Positions 16,701 through 23,891 of a stretch of DNA of 64,000 nucleotides are shown here, piece by piece. Origin of the DNA: Promethearchaeota archaeon (GTDB taxonomy: Archaea > Asgardarchaeota > Lokiarchaeia > Sigynarchaeales > SOKP01); contig JAGXNR010000008.1 of assembly GCA_019894875.1 (NCBI GenBank), forward strand, positions 3,863 through 67,862. The letters are read 5' to 3'. The notes under the pieces are model-generated. The model searched no databases, was not told the origin of the DNA, and saw only the letters and a program-made list of their open reading frames with translations. How positions within the stretch are numbered: position 1 is the first letter of the stretch; each line of letters opens with the position of its first letter. A program made the position numbers and the translations under genes.

Positions 16701-18254
16701 CTAAAATTTAGATTTTTTTTTCAAATAAATTACTAATCCTAAGATTACTATAAACATAAACATTAAGTGAAAGTTGCCAAAAGATATACCATTTCCACCT
16801 GCTACGGACGGAATAGAGATACTTGTGTACATAATTTCACTATCTGAACCCCATAGCCCGTCGGTATCATCCTCCCATACTACATGAATTTTGGCACTAT
16901 AATCCGAGGTGATTTTAGGATACCTACTATTACCATCATTCCAATAATTATTATTGTATCCATCTGAGATCATGGTTATATTAGACCATCCTGCAGTTGC
17001 AGTATAGTTAGCACATAATATTTCCTGATCAGCGCCCCACACACCAATAGAAGAATCGGCCCATGCTACATATATTATATTATTTGAATAAACCGTAATA
17101 GAAGGAGCGTCGCTATGCCCGTTGTTCCAATAACTATCATTATATCCATCTGAGATAACTATCGGAAGAGACCAGTCAGATTTATAAATTGTATACATAA
17201 TTTCACTATCTGAACCCCATGCACCATCAGTATTATCGCTCCACACTACATGGATATTATTCGAGTTATCTATAGCAATATCTGGAGATCCACTATTCTC
17301 ATCATTCCAATAAATGCTATTGTGCCCATCAGAGATGATTGTAGCATTAGACCACCCAGATACTTCTGTGTAGCTAACATACATTATTTCCCCGTCTGTA
17401 CCCCAAATTCCATTACTACTATCTTCCCAGACCACGTGAATATTCCCATTATTATCGGAGGTAATTTCTGGATACCAACTACTACCATCATTCCAATAAA
17501 TACTATTATATCCATCGGAGATGACTGTAGCATTTGACCACCCAGATACTTCTGAGTAGTTAACATACATGATTTCATAATCAGTTCCCCATACTCCATC
17601 AGAACCGTCATACCATACTACATGGAGATTATCACTATTATCGATTGTAATTGCAGGACTGAAACTGCCACCAGTGTTCCAATAATTATTATTATATCCA
17701 TCAGAAATAACAGTAATATTCGACCATCCTGTGTTTGCTGAATAACTAGCGTACATTATTTCAGTATCGGTTCCCCAAATTCCAAAAGTCCAATCCTGCC
17801 AAACTACATGGAGATTATCATTTTTATCTATCGCAATTTCTGGACTTTGACTGACACCAGTGTTCCAATAATTATTATTATATCCATCAGAAATTACCGT
17901 AGGCATTGACCATCCTGTGCTTGCTGAATAACTAGCATACATTATTTCAGAATCGGTTCCCCAAATTCCATCTGTATAATCTGACCAAACTACGTGGAGA
18001 TTACCTGAACTATCAATAGCAATATCAGGAACGCGACTTTGATCATTATTCCAAAAGATACCTTGAGGTCCATCAGAGATCACTGTTGCATTAGTAAAAT
18101 CCATACTGCTTGCCTTGACATTAAAATTATTATTATTATTTGAGTAGCTATTATAAGATAAATTCAGTTTATTACCTGAAAATAATGCAAATGAAATAAT
18201 AAATCCCAATAGCAAAATTAAGATACTTTTAGTTCCCAATTTAATTTTCATCAT
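16701..18254 (-). CDS. Second secreted, membrane-anchored seven-repeat beta-propeller protein
   Basis: A 517-residue paralog of the protein at 2156-3754. It has an N-terminal signal or anchor helix (about 9-27), seven repeats with TVISDGYNNNYWN / IAIDxxxxLHVVWxD / GIWGTDSEIMYASY units, a short VAGGNGISFGNFHL linker shared with the paralog, and a C-terminal membrane helix followed by KKKSKF. Both termini and the repeat number are conserved, so the whole gene was duplicated. The likely place is the cell surface. Binding to a carbohydrate or another surface protein is possible but not shown. Confidence 0.75.
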   Translation of the reverse strand: MMKIKLGTKSILILLLGFIISFALFSGNKLNLSYNSYSNNNNNFNVKASSMDFTNATVISDGPQGIFWNNDQSRVPDIAIDSSGNLHVVWSDYTDGIWGTDSEIMYASYSASTGWSMPTVISDGYNNNYWNTGVSQSPEIAIDKNDNLHVVWQDWTFGIWGTDTEIMYASYSANTGWSNITVISDGYNNNYWNTGGSFSPAITIDNSDNLHVVWYDGSDGVWGTDYEIMYVNYSEVSGWSNATVISDGYNSIYWNDGSSWYPEITSDNNGNIHVVWEDSSNGIWGTDGEIMYVSYTEVSGWSNATIISDGHNSIYWNDENSGSPDIAIDNSNNIHVVWSDNTDGAWGSDSEIMYTIYKSDWSLPIVISDGYNDSYWNNGHSDAPSITVYSNNIIYVAWADSSIGVWGADQEILCANYTATAGWSNITMISDGYNNNYWNDGNSRYPKITSDYSAKIHVVWEDDTDGLWGSDSEIMYTSISIPSVAGGNGISFGNFHLMFMFIVILGLVIYLKKKSKF

Positions 18255-18593
18255 GGATTAAATCCCCAAATGATTTTATATAATATTATAGATTATTTAT
18301 TTATATATAAAATTATTAGGTTTATTCAAAAAATAAAAAAATAGTTAAGAATTTATTACGGAAATCAATAATTTCTTATTTTTTTTAATCTTATTTTATC
18401 ATGATTGTTGATAAATTACGATAACGATATTTAGTATTATACTACTGGAAGAATTAGTCTTAGAATTAGTAGCTAAAAAACATTTGAAGTTTTCAGAAGA
18501 AGACCAACAAAATAATAAAGTGAAAAATGTAACCTTCGATGGTGAAAAGATATTCAATTCTTAATTATCACTTCAAAAGAAGATAACGCTTCA
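18255..18593. other. Intergenic region with promoter and an open frame lacking a start
   Basis: Apart from the propeller promoter, a frame without ATG runs from about 18415 to TAA 18562-18564 and reads EELVLELVAKKHLKFSEEDQ. It could be a decayed gene end or chance. Nothing else is seen. Confidence 0.35.
18302..18315 (-). promoter_or_regulatory. TATA-like element of the second propeller gene
   Basis: TATATATAAAATTA (plus-strand reading) lies about 48-61 bases before the start at 18254. Together with its flanks it aligns with the promoter region of the first propeller gene (3788-3800), which indicates shared regulation. Confidence 0.45.
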
Positions 18594-19454
18594 ATGAATA
18601 TTCGTGATAAATTGTTAAACGCAAGAAATTATAGTTTTGAGGAAACTGATTTTTCATGGCATAATAATCCTGTATTTAAATTAAAACAGATTGATGGTAA
18701 GGATAAAAAACAATCCAATTTAGAAGAACCTGAAGCATATCTCGGTTTAACGAAGGAACCTCTCATCTTTCTGAATGATTTAAAATTAGAAGAATCGAAT
18801 ATTAAGCCTGATTTTCTCATCTTCGCAAGCCGACATACTTCAAAAACTGCGCGACCTGCATTTTTAGTGCATACTACCGGCAATTGGGGTAAGGAAGCTG
18901 ATTTTGGGGGTGATTCTCACGCATTATCTTTAACTAGTGCCTTATTACTTAAAGCAGGATTTAGTTCTTTGATTGAAAAAGAGTTGCCCGTTATTTTATC
19001 AGATTTTTCATTTGATATGGAAGTTACACATCATGGACCTACTTCACTAGAAATTCCATTGATATTCATGGAATTAGGAAGTAGTAAGGAAGAATGGGAA
19101 ATTGCTGAAGCAGGTGAATCGGTGGCAACTGCTGTTATCAACACAATTTATAAATATTTAGAACTCAAGAAGAAAAAGACCCAGGAGATATGTTTAGGTT
19201 TCGGGGGAACTCATTATGCACCAAATTTTCATAGATTAATAGAAAGTAAGAATGTTGCAATATCATTCATCTGTCCAAAGTATTATATCCAAGAGTTAAA
19301 CCGTGAAATGATTTCAAAAATGATTCACAATACAACTGAAAAGGTGGATTGTTTTCTCATTGATTGGAAAGGCACCAATTCTGCAGATAAAAAATACTTA
19401 ATTCCACTATTGGAAGAGTTTAACGTTCCAATTAAAAAAACCAAGGATTTTTAA
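18594..19454 (+). CDS. dtdA: D-aminoacyl-tRNA deacylase, archaeal type
   Basis: A 286-residue DtdA (GEK1-type) enzyme. It removes D-amino acids wrongly attached to tRNA, a translation quality-control step in the cytoplasm. Family blocks are visible: FASRHTSKTARPAFLVHTTGNWG, DSHALSLTSALLLKAG, the central DMEVTHHGPTS, and FGGTHYAPNF. The His pairs in THHGPT and GTHYAP would provide the zinc site. The length matches archaeal homologs. The ATG at 18594 starts close to the conserved N-terminal region. It is monocistronic and converges on the unknown gene at 19486. Confidence 0.92.
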   Translation: MNIRDKLLNARNYSFEETDFSWHNNPVFKLKQIDGKDKKQSNLEEPEAYLGLTKEPLIFLNDLKLEESNIKPDFLIFASRHTSKTARPAFLVHTTGNWGKEADFGGDSHALSLTSALLLKAGFSSLIEKELPVILSDFSFDMEVTHHGPTSLEIPLIFMELGSSKEEWEIAEAGESVATAVINTIYKYLELKKKKTQEICLGFGGTHYAPNFHRLIESKNVAISFICPKYYIQELNREMISKMIHNTTEKVDCFLIDWKGTNSADKKYLIPLLEEFNVPIKKTKDF

Positions 19455-19485
19455 ATTCGACTTATTATGAAAAAACACTTAATTG

Positions 19486-20355
19486 CTATTTTTCTTCTGC
19501 CTTAATTTTTTCATAATATTTTACTAAATTTTTAAAGACGTAATGAGTTGGTCCATATCCTTGGGTTGCAGATTTGACTAAAACTTTCATAAGAAAATCT
19601 TGATGAGTACAATTTTCATCAGGTGTAACATTCAACTCCCTAATATTATAAAAGCTACGCCAGAATCCCGTTGGATAATCTACCAGTGGTTGAAGCACTT
19701 GATTATATTGTTTTTTTCCGTCTGAACTTAATTCGAGTTCTTTTTTCAATTCATAGAAATTATTTTTGCCCTTTTTCTTAATGCTGATTATCCCTTCCGA
19801 TTTTATTTCATTCATGATTTGATTTAATTCTGCCTTCTTGATATCGGTTATATTTAATTTTTTTAAGTTATCAAGAATCTCGGTATCAGTTTGTCCTTTA
19901 AGTTTAATTAATGTATAATTTCTTGCTATGATATTGTATTTCATGGGAACTGATTCGTGATCTATCTTGTTATATTGTATCAGATTTCCAAGAATTTGTT
20001 TAGCTGTAAAATATTTTAAAACAAGCTGATCTTCTTCAGAGAAATCTTTCTTAAATAATTCAGAGTCGAAATAAGTATTATATAAAGTCTGTAATAACGA
20101 TTTTATTGAGTGGAATCCATCAACAACAGTATTTTCAACATTTTTTAATACTTTTATTCTATAATCAATATCAGAAAGGAATTTATCTTTATCAAGAGGT
20201 ATTTGGCGGATAATGTGGGGTTTATTATATAATGGCTTTAGGTATTCATCCCATTTTTTCTTAAAACGATAAGACTGTGTTTTTGCTATATTTGAGAGCT
20301 TATGAACAACATCTAAAAGTTTTTTTAAGAATTCCTCTTCAGATACTTCTGTCAT
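19486..20355 (-). CDS. Hypothetical protein with a central winged-helix-like segment
   Basis: A 289-residue, mostly helical and charged protein. Residues about 125-215 (ILGNLIQYNKIDHESVPMKY ... IMNEIKSEGIISIKKKGKNN) look like a winged helix with a basic wing. The N-terminal region is predicted as long helices. The C-terminus ends in TQGYGPTHYVFKNLVKYYEK. I do not recognise the family; it may be lineage-specific. There are no signal or membrane segments. DNA or RNA binding is possible but unproven. Confidence 0.55.
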   Translation of the reverse strand: MTEVSEEEFLKKLLDVVHKLSNIAKTQSYRFKKKWDEYLKPLYNKPHIIRQIPLDKDKFLSDIDYRIKVLKNVENTVVDGFHSIKSLLQTLYNTYFDSELFKKDFSEEDQLVLKYFTAKQILGNLIQYNKIDHESVPMKYNIIARNYTLIKLKGQTDTEILDNLKKLNITDIKKAELNQIMNEIKSEGIISIKKKGKNNFYELKKELELSSDGKKQYNQVLQPLVDYPTGFWRSFYNIRELNVTPDENCTHQDFLMKVLVKSATQGYGPTHYVFKNLVKYYEKIKAEEK

Positions 20356-20535
20356 GTACTAAATACCTTAACCTTGTTTCTTATTTATTTTTTCAAACCT
20401 AATAATAATATTAGAATCTTTAGATTTTTAAATTTTTAAAAAATTTGTGAAACTAATAATAATAGCTTTTTTTAATAATAATGTAAAATCAAAAATATAT
20501 TTTATTTGAATAAAATTTTATTAGAGGCTTTACGA

Positions 20536-20922
20536 ATGAAAATGGATCATAATGCTGTAGGATCTAATACTGAACAAGATGCTGATAAATTTTTTATAAA
20601 CTTATTAGGATTGCAAAAGACAAGATCGTTTACGGTCTCTTCGGATTTAATGGAACAGTTTTTTGGGGTAAAAAAGGAGCAACAAATTATAAGATACGAG
20701 GATGATAATGTAAGTTTTGAAGTGTTTATAACTAACGATGACCAAAAGACACATGATATTTTTACCCATGCATGTTTGTTATTAGAGGACAGAGACTCTT
20801 TTGTAGAAAACGCTTTATCCTTAGGGTTTTCAGTAACAAAAGTTCCGAGAAAGGAGAGTGAAGGATATTATCTTTTTGTTAAGGATTCATTCAATAATTT
20901 ATATGAAATAAAAAGTAAATGA
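20536..20922 (+). CDS. VOC (glyoxalase/dioxygenase-like) superfamily protein
   Basis: Starting at the ATG at 20536, the protein has 128 residues. The ATG follows a GAGG at 20523-20526; an in-frame TTG at 20506 would add ten residues. The fold pattern is that of a single VOC module pair: MDHNAVGSNTEQDADKFFINLLGL, then VSFEVFITND...HACLLLEDRDSFVENALSLGFSV and YYLFVKDSFNNLYEIKSK. A His near the start and the final Glu are typical metal ligands. The substrate is unknown. It converges on the Nudix gene with a 12-base gap. Confidence 0.75.
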   Translation: MKMDHNAVGSNTEQDADKFFINLLGLQKTRSFTVSSDLMEQFFGVKKEQQIIRYEDDNVSFEVFITNDDQKTHDIFTHACLLLEDRDSFVENALSLGFSVTKVPRKESEGYYLFVKDSFNNLYEIKSK

Positions 20923-20934
20923 TAATCACATTAA

Positions 20935-21363
20935 TTACTCGAGACTATTTAGGATACCTGAGCATTTAATTATTTCTTTGTGATCAAATGCCAAGTCCAA
21001 AGAAGAAATTTTAGATAACGGAATCAATTCTATCGCAGCAGCATCGTCTAAAGCTTTCAGTTTTTCTTTTTTTGATTTTGGATCACATAAAAAGGCAATA
21101 GTAACATTATGTCCTCTCGGATCTCTCTTTGGTTCAGAAAAAACTCCAATAAGTTTAATGAGTTTAATATTAATATTTGTTTCTTCCTTTGCTTCACGAA
21201 TGCATGCATTTTCTACTGTCTCACCTACATCAACGAAACCGCCAGGGAGAGCATAATAATTCTGAAAAGGAGGATTTTTTCGGCGTATTAAAACAAGGTC
21301 TTTCCCATCATTCATTAAAATTACTGCATCTACAGTTAGTAAAGGCGTGACTGGATTAGGCAT
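20935..21363 (-). CDS. Nudix hydrolase, ADP-ribose pyrophosphatase-like
   Basis: A 142-residue Nudix protein. The full Nudix box is present as GGFVDVGETVENACIREAKEE (residues about 41-61), with GX5EX7REUXEEXGU spacing and all acidic ligands. The N-terminal VDAVILMNDGKDLVLIRRKNPPF and the box resemble ADP-ribose pyrophosphatase/NUDT-like enzymes that hydrolyse nucleoside diphosphates linked to another moiety. The exact substrate cannot be assigned. It is 53 bp downstream of the metallophosphoesterase gene on the same strand and may be co-transcribed. Confidence 0.9.
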   Translation of the reverse strand: MPNPVTPLLTVDAVILMNDGKDLVLIRRKNPPFQNYYALPGGFVDVGETVENACIREAKEETNINIKLIKLIGVFSEPKRDPRGHNVTIAFLCDPKSKKEKLKALDDAAAIELIPLSKISSLDLAFDHKEIIKCSGILNSLE

Positions 21364-21415
21364 GATATATGTAATCTTAAATAATTTCTATTTTTCTTTA
21401 TTTTTGTTAATTTGT

Positions 21416-22237
21416 TTATTCATCCCAAACAGATGATGCAAGCAAATGTTCAATTCTAGCTTTCCTTGGTCTAATAAAATGTGTATGATGTTCTTTACGC
21501 TCTAATAATAGATTTTTTTTTAAATTAGATGAATCAATCATATAAACTTCTTGATTCCCTTCATCAAGACTAATATGATTAAAACTAGGAGGATCATCAG
21601 CACGAACTTTTCTTGATGTTGAAGTACCACAGTAAAGAAATGTTGTACTTGATGAATCTGTCCATGATACTACATAGGAATGGGCTACATGTCTATGTCC
21701 CATAAGAACTAAATCAATTTCAAATAACTGAGTAAGTTCTAAAATCTCTCCTGCATCCCGAACGGTTGTAAATTTTTGTCCTGACATAGGGGTAGGAATT
21801 AAGTGATGGTGCAACGCTATTACTCGGTTTTCTAAATTTAAATTAAACTGACGACCTAGCCAATCCAGTTGTTCATCACCGATTCTTCCCTCGGCCATAT
21901 CGTCTCTCGCAGAGCAAATTCCAACAATCATAGTATCTTTATCCTCAAGAACTAATTTTGAGCGTCTAGGACCAAAAAGTTTTTCAAAATAAACTAAACC
22001 TGAGTTTTTCGCATCGTGGTTACCAGGCACTGCTAAAAATTTAGTTAATTCTTTTATTCTAGTAATGTAAGGTAAAAAATTCTTGTATTGAACGACTCTA
22101 CCTTTATGTACAATATCCCCTGTACAAATAACGGCATCTGGTTTTACCTCCTCAATATATTGAATTACATTTTCCATATATTCCGGGACAAACTCAGAAC
22201 CATAATGCAAATCGGAAATTTGTATTAATTCAACCAA
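21416..22237 (-). CDS. Calcineurin-like metallophosphoesterase
   Basis: A 273-residue enzyme of the Icc/CpdA-like metallophosphoesterase group. The metal-binding blocks are all present: SDLHYGSEF (near 8), CTGDIVHKG (near 38), VPGNHDAK (near 70), ALHHHLIP (near 141) and LMGHRHVAHS (near 179). It probably hydrolyses phosphodiesters such as cyclic nucleotides or phospholipid headgroups; the substrate is not evident. The start is TTG at 22237, since the family N-terminus VELIQISDLHYG follows immediately and no in-frame ATG precedes it. The Nudix gene lies downstream. Confidence 0.9.
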   Translation of the reverse strand: MVELIQISDLHYGSEFVPEYMENVIQYIEEVKPDAVICTGDIVHKGRVVQYKNFLPYITRIKELTKFLAVPGNHDAKNSGLVYFEKLFGPRRSKLVLEDKDTMIVGICSARDDMAEGRIGDEQLDWLGRQFNLNLENRVIALHHHLIPTPMSGQKFTTVRDAGEILELTQLFEIDLVLMGHRHVAHSYVVSWTDSSSTTFLYCGTSTSRKVRADDPPSFNHISLDEGNQEVYMIDSSNLKKNLLLERKEHHTHFIRPRKARIEHLLASSVWDE

Positions 22238-22370
22238 TTTTTCAGCACCATCTGATATTTTCTTTATGTGTAAAGAATAAATTTGAATTTGTTAATAAAT
22301 TTAATATTAAAATAAATAGTACTTAATGGAATTTAAGTTATATAAAATCAAAAATAAACAATAGATAGGT

Positions 22371-22547
22371 TTATCTCTCAATAATTAGAGATTGATATTG
22401 AATGTTGAGTTTTATTTGGTCTTTACGCTTAATTGCTAGAATTTCAAGGTTTTTTTCATTTCTACAATCAAAACAAATCCCATTAGCATTTATATAGCGT
22501 ATTTGTCCACATTCGGGACACCAAAACTCTTTAAAAATAGGTTTCAT
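22371..22547 (-). CDS. Small zinc-ribbon protein, 58 residues
   Basis: A reverse-strand ATG at 22545-22547 opens 58 codons to TAA 22371-22373. The protein carries CPEC (residues 10-13) and CFDC (25-28), a compact zinc ribbon, followed by a charged helix. It lies 165 bp downstream of a radical SAM gene on the same strand, and a perfect 23-bp palindrome sits in the gap. Function is unknown. It could be a regulator or, less likely, a modified peptide. Confidence 0.6.
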   Translation of the reverse strand: MKPIFKEFWCPECGQIRYINANGICFDCRNEKNLEILAIKRKDQIKLNIQYQSLIIER

Positions 22548-22668
22548 ACTAATTTTTTTCCTCTAAATTTTACATTTTTTAAATAGGGTTCTAATATATA
22601 GTTCCTCTATCATCTTTAATTATCATAAAAAAAGAATGGGTTTTAAGCTCTTTCGTCATATTATATAA

Positions 22669-22691
22669 TGTCTATATAGTCTATATAGACA
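22669..22691. promoter_or_regulatory. Perfect 23-bp palindrome (11-1-11)
   Basis: Two 11-base arms, TGTCTATATAG and its exact complement, surround a single T. The element lies between the stop of the radical SAM gene (22712) and the zinc-ribbon gene (start 22547), about 122 bp before the latter. It could be an operator for a dimeric regulator or an AU-rich transcript hairpin. Confidence 0.5.
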
Positions 22692-22711
22692 TTTATTTTA
22701 TATACTACTTC

Positions 22712-23812
22712 TTATATCTTCTTTTCTCTTCTACCAACCATATAAAGAACGCAACATCCCGGACATATTGACATTAACTTGTTTTGTAACAGATATTCTC
22801 GAAATCTCTGATATCTATCCCCATTCCAGATTTCTTCAAAGCTTTGCTCATGCAAGTTCCCCATTGTCAGATCATAAAATACATGACAAGGAGCTAAATC
22901 TCCCGTGGCAGTAATATCTAATGAATACCAAGGAGCTAAACAACTGTGATAGGTGTCGGTCATTTTATTCCAATCTGCTTTTAGATAAGCAGATAGATTT
23001 TCGTGAGAAAAAGTTGGGGGTAAAAGCATAATTGTCTTTACAAGTGTTTTCAAGTGTTTATATACTTTTTTTACTTGTTGCGCTAACTCCTTTGTATTTA
23101 TTCCATTGAAATCACTGGGAGAACGTATAAATCCCCGCCAGTATCTTTGGTTCGTGAGAGAAAATTCAGATTTAAGAAAATTTGAATAAGATTTACCCAT
23201 TTCAGCAGTTAGAAAGTTCTCCATTTGAATGGATACTCTACCAATCGCCGAAAGATTAAGGTCTTCAAGGAAGAATTGTTCAATTGAAGAGTAATTTGTA
23301 GGAGTGATTGTATAAATAATATCAATGATAGGAGTGCCTTTTCCAGTTTTTAATTTTTCTTCATAAAGGGTTTCAATACCGGCCATTGCTTTGTCATAAC
23401 TATCTTTACCTCGTTGGGCATCATTTATTTCACGAGGACCATCAATGGAGACTCTCACAGAATCAAATCCTGTTCGCACGAGCATTGAAGCATGTTCTGC
23501 TAACATTGTTCCATTTGTAGGTGTATCAATATTAGACCCCAATCCTTTAACAGTAAGAATTAATTCCTCTAATTGAGGATATAATAGAGGTTCTCCACCA
23601 AATAGGCTATATAATGGTTTACTGGAAGACAAATAATGTAAAACTGGTTTCAGTATCTTAAAATCTAAAATTTCAGGTTTTCTACCTGTTTCAGCATTAG
23701 AATAACATCCTGTTTCACCCCAATAATAACACATTTTGCAACGAAGATTGCATGCTTCTGTCAACTGAAGGACTACAGTACGAGGTAAATTACTTATCTT
23801 GGTAAGTGGCAT
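22712..23812 (-). CDS. Radical SAM/SPASM domain protein
   Basis: A 366-residue radical SAM enzyme. The cluster motif is C21-x3-C25-x2-C28 (CNLRCKMCYYWG). The barrel follows, with SLFGGEPLLYPQLEEL and DSVRVSIDGPREIND. The C-terminal part has a SPASM-like set of cysteines: CLAPWYSLDITATGDLAPCH, then SICPGCCVLY. SPASM enzymes modify peptides or proteins, or activate sulfatases. No clear precursor peptide is adjacent; the zinc-ribbon gene downstream is the only small ORF nearby. Its end is AT-rich. Its substrate is unknown. Confidence 0.88.
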   Translation of the reverse strand: MPLTKISNLPRTVVLQLTEACNLRCKMCYYWGETGCYSNAETGRKPEILDFKILKPVLHYLSSSKPLYSLFGGEPLLYPQLEELILTVKGLGSNIDTPTNGTMLAEHASMLVRTGFDSVRVSIDGPREINDAQRGKDSYDKAMAGIETLYEEKLKTGKGTPIIDIIYTITPTNYSSIEQFFLEDLNLSAIGRVSIQMENFLTAEMGKSYSNFLKSEFSLTNQRYWRGFIRSPSDFNGINTKELAQQVKKVYKHLKTLVKTIMLLPPTFSHENLSAYLKADWNKMTDTYHSCLAPWYSLDITATGDLAPCHVFYDLTMGNLHEQSFEEIWNGDRYQRFREYLLQNKLMSICPGCCVLYMVGRREKKI

Positions 23813-23891
23813 TTCATTTTACTCCATTTATCTATTGATTTCCTATAATAAAAAGAAGTTTTCTTAATAATCTCTAAAATTTATTTTAGAA

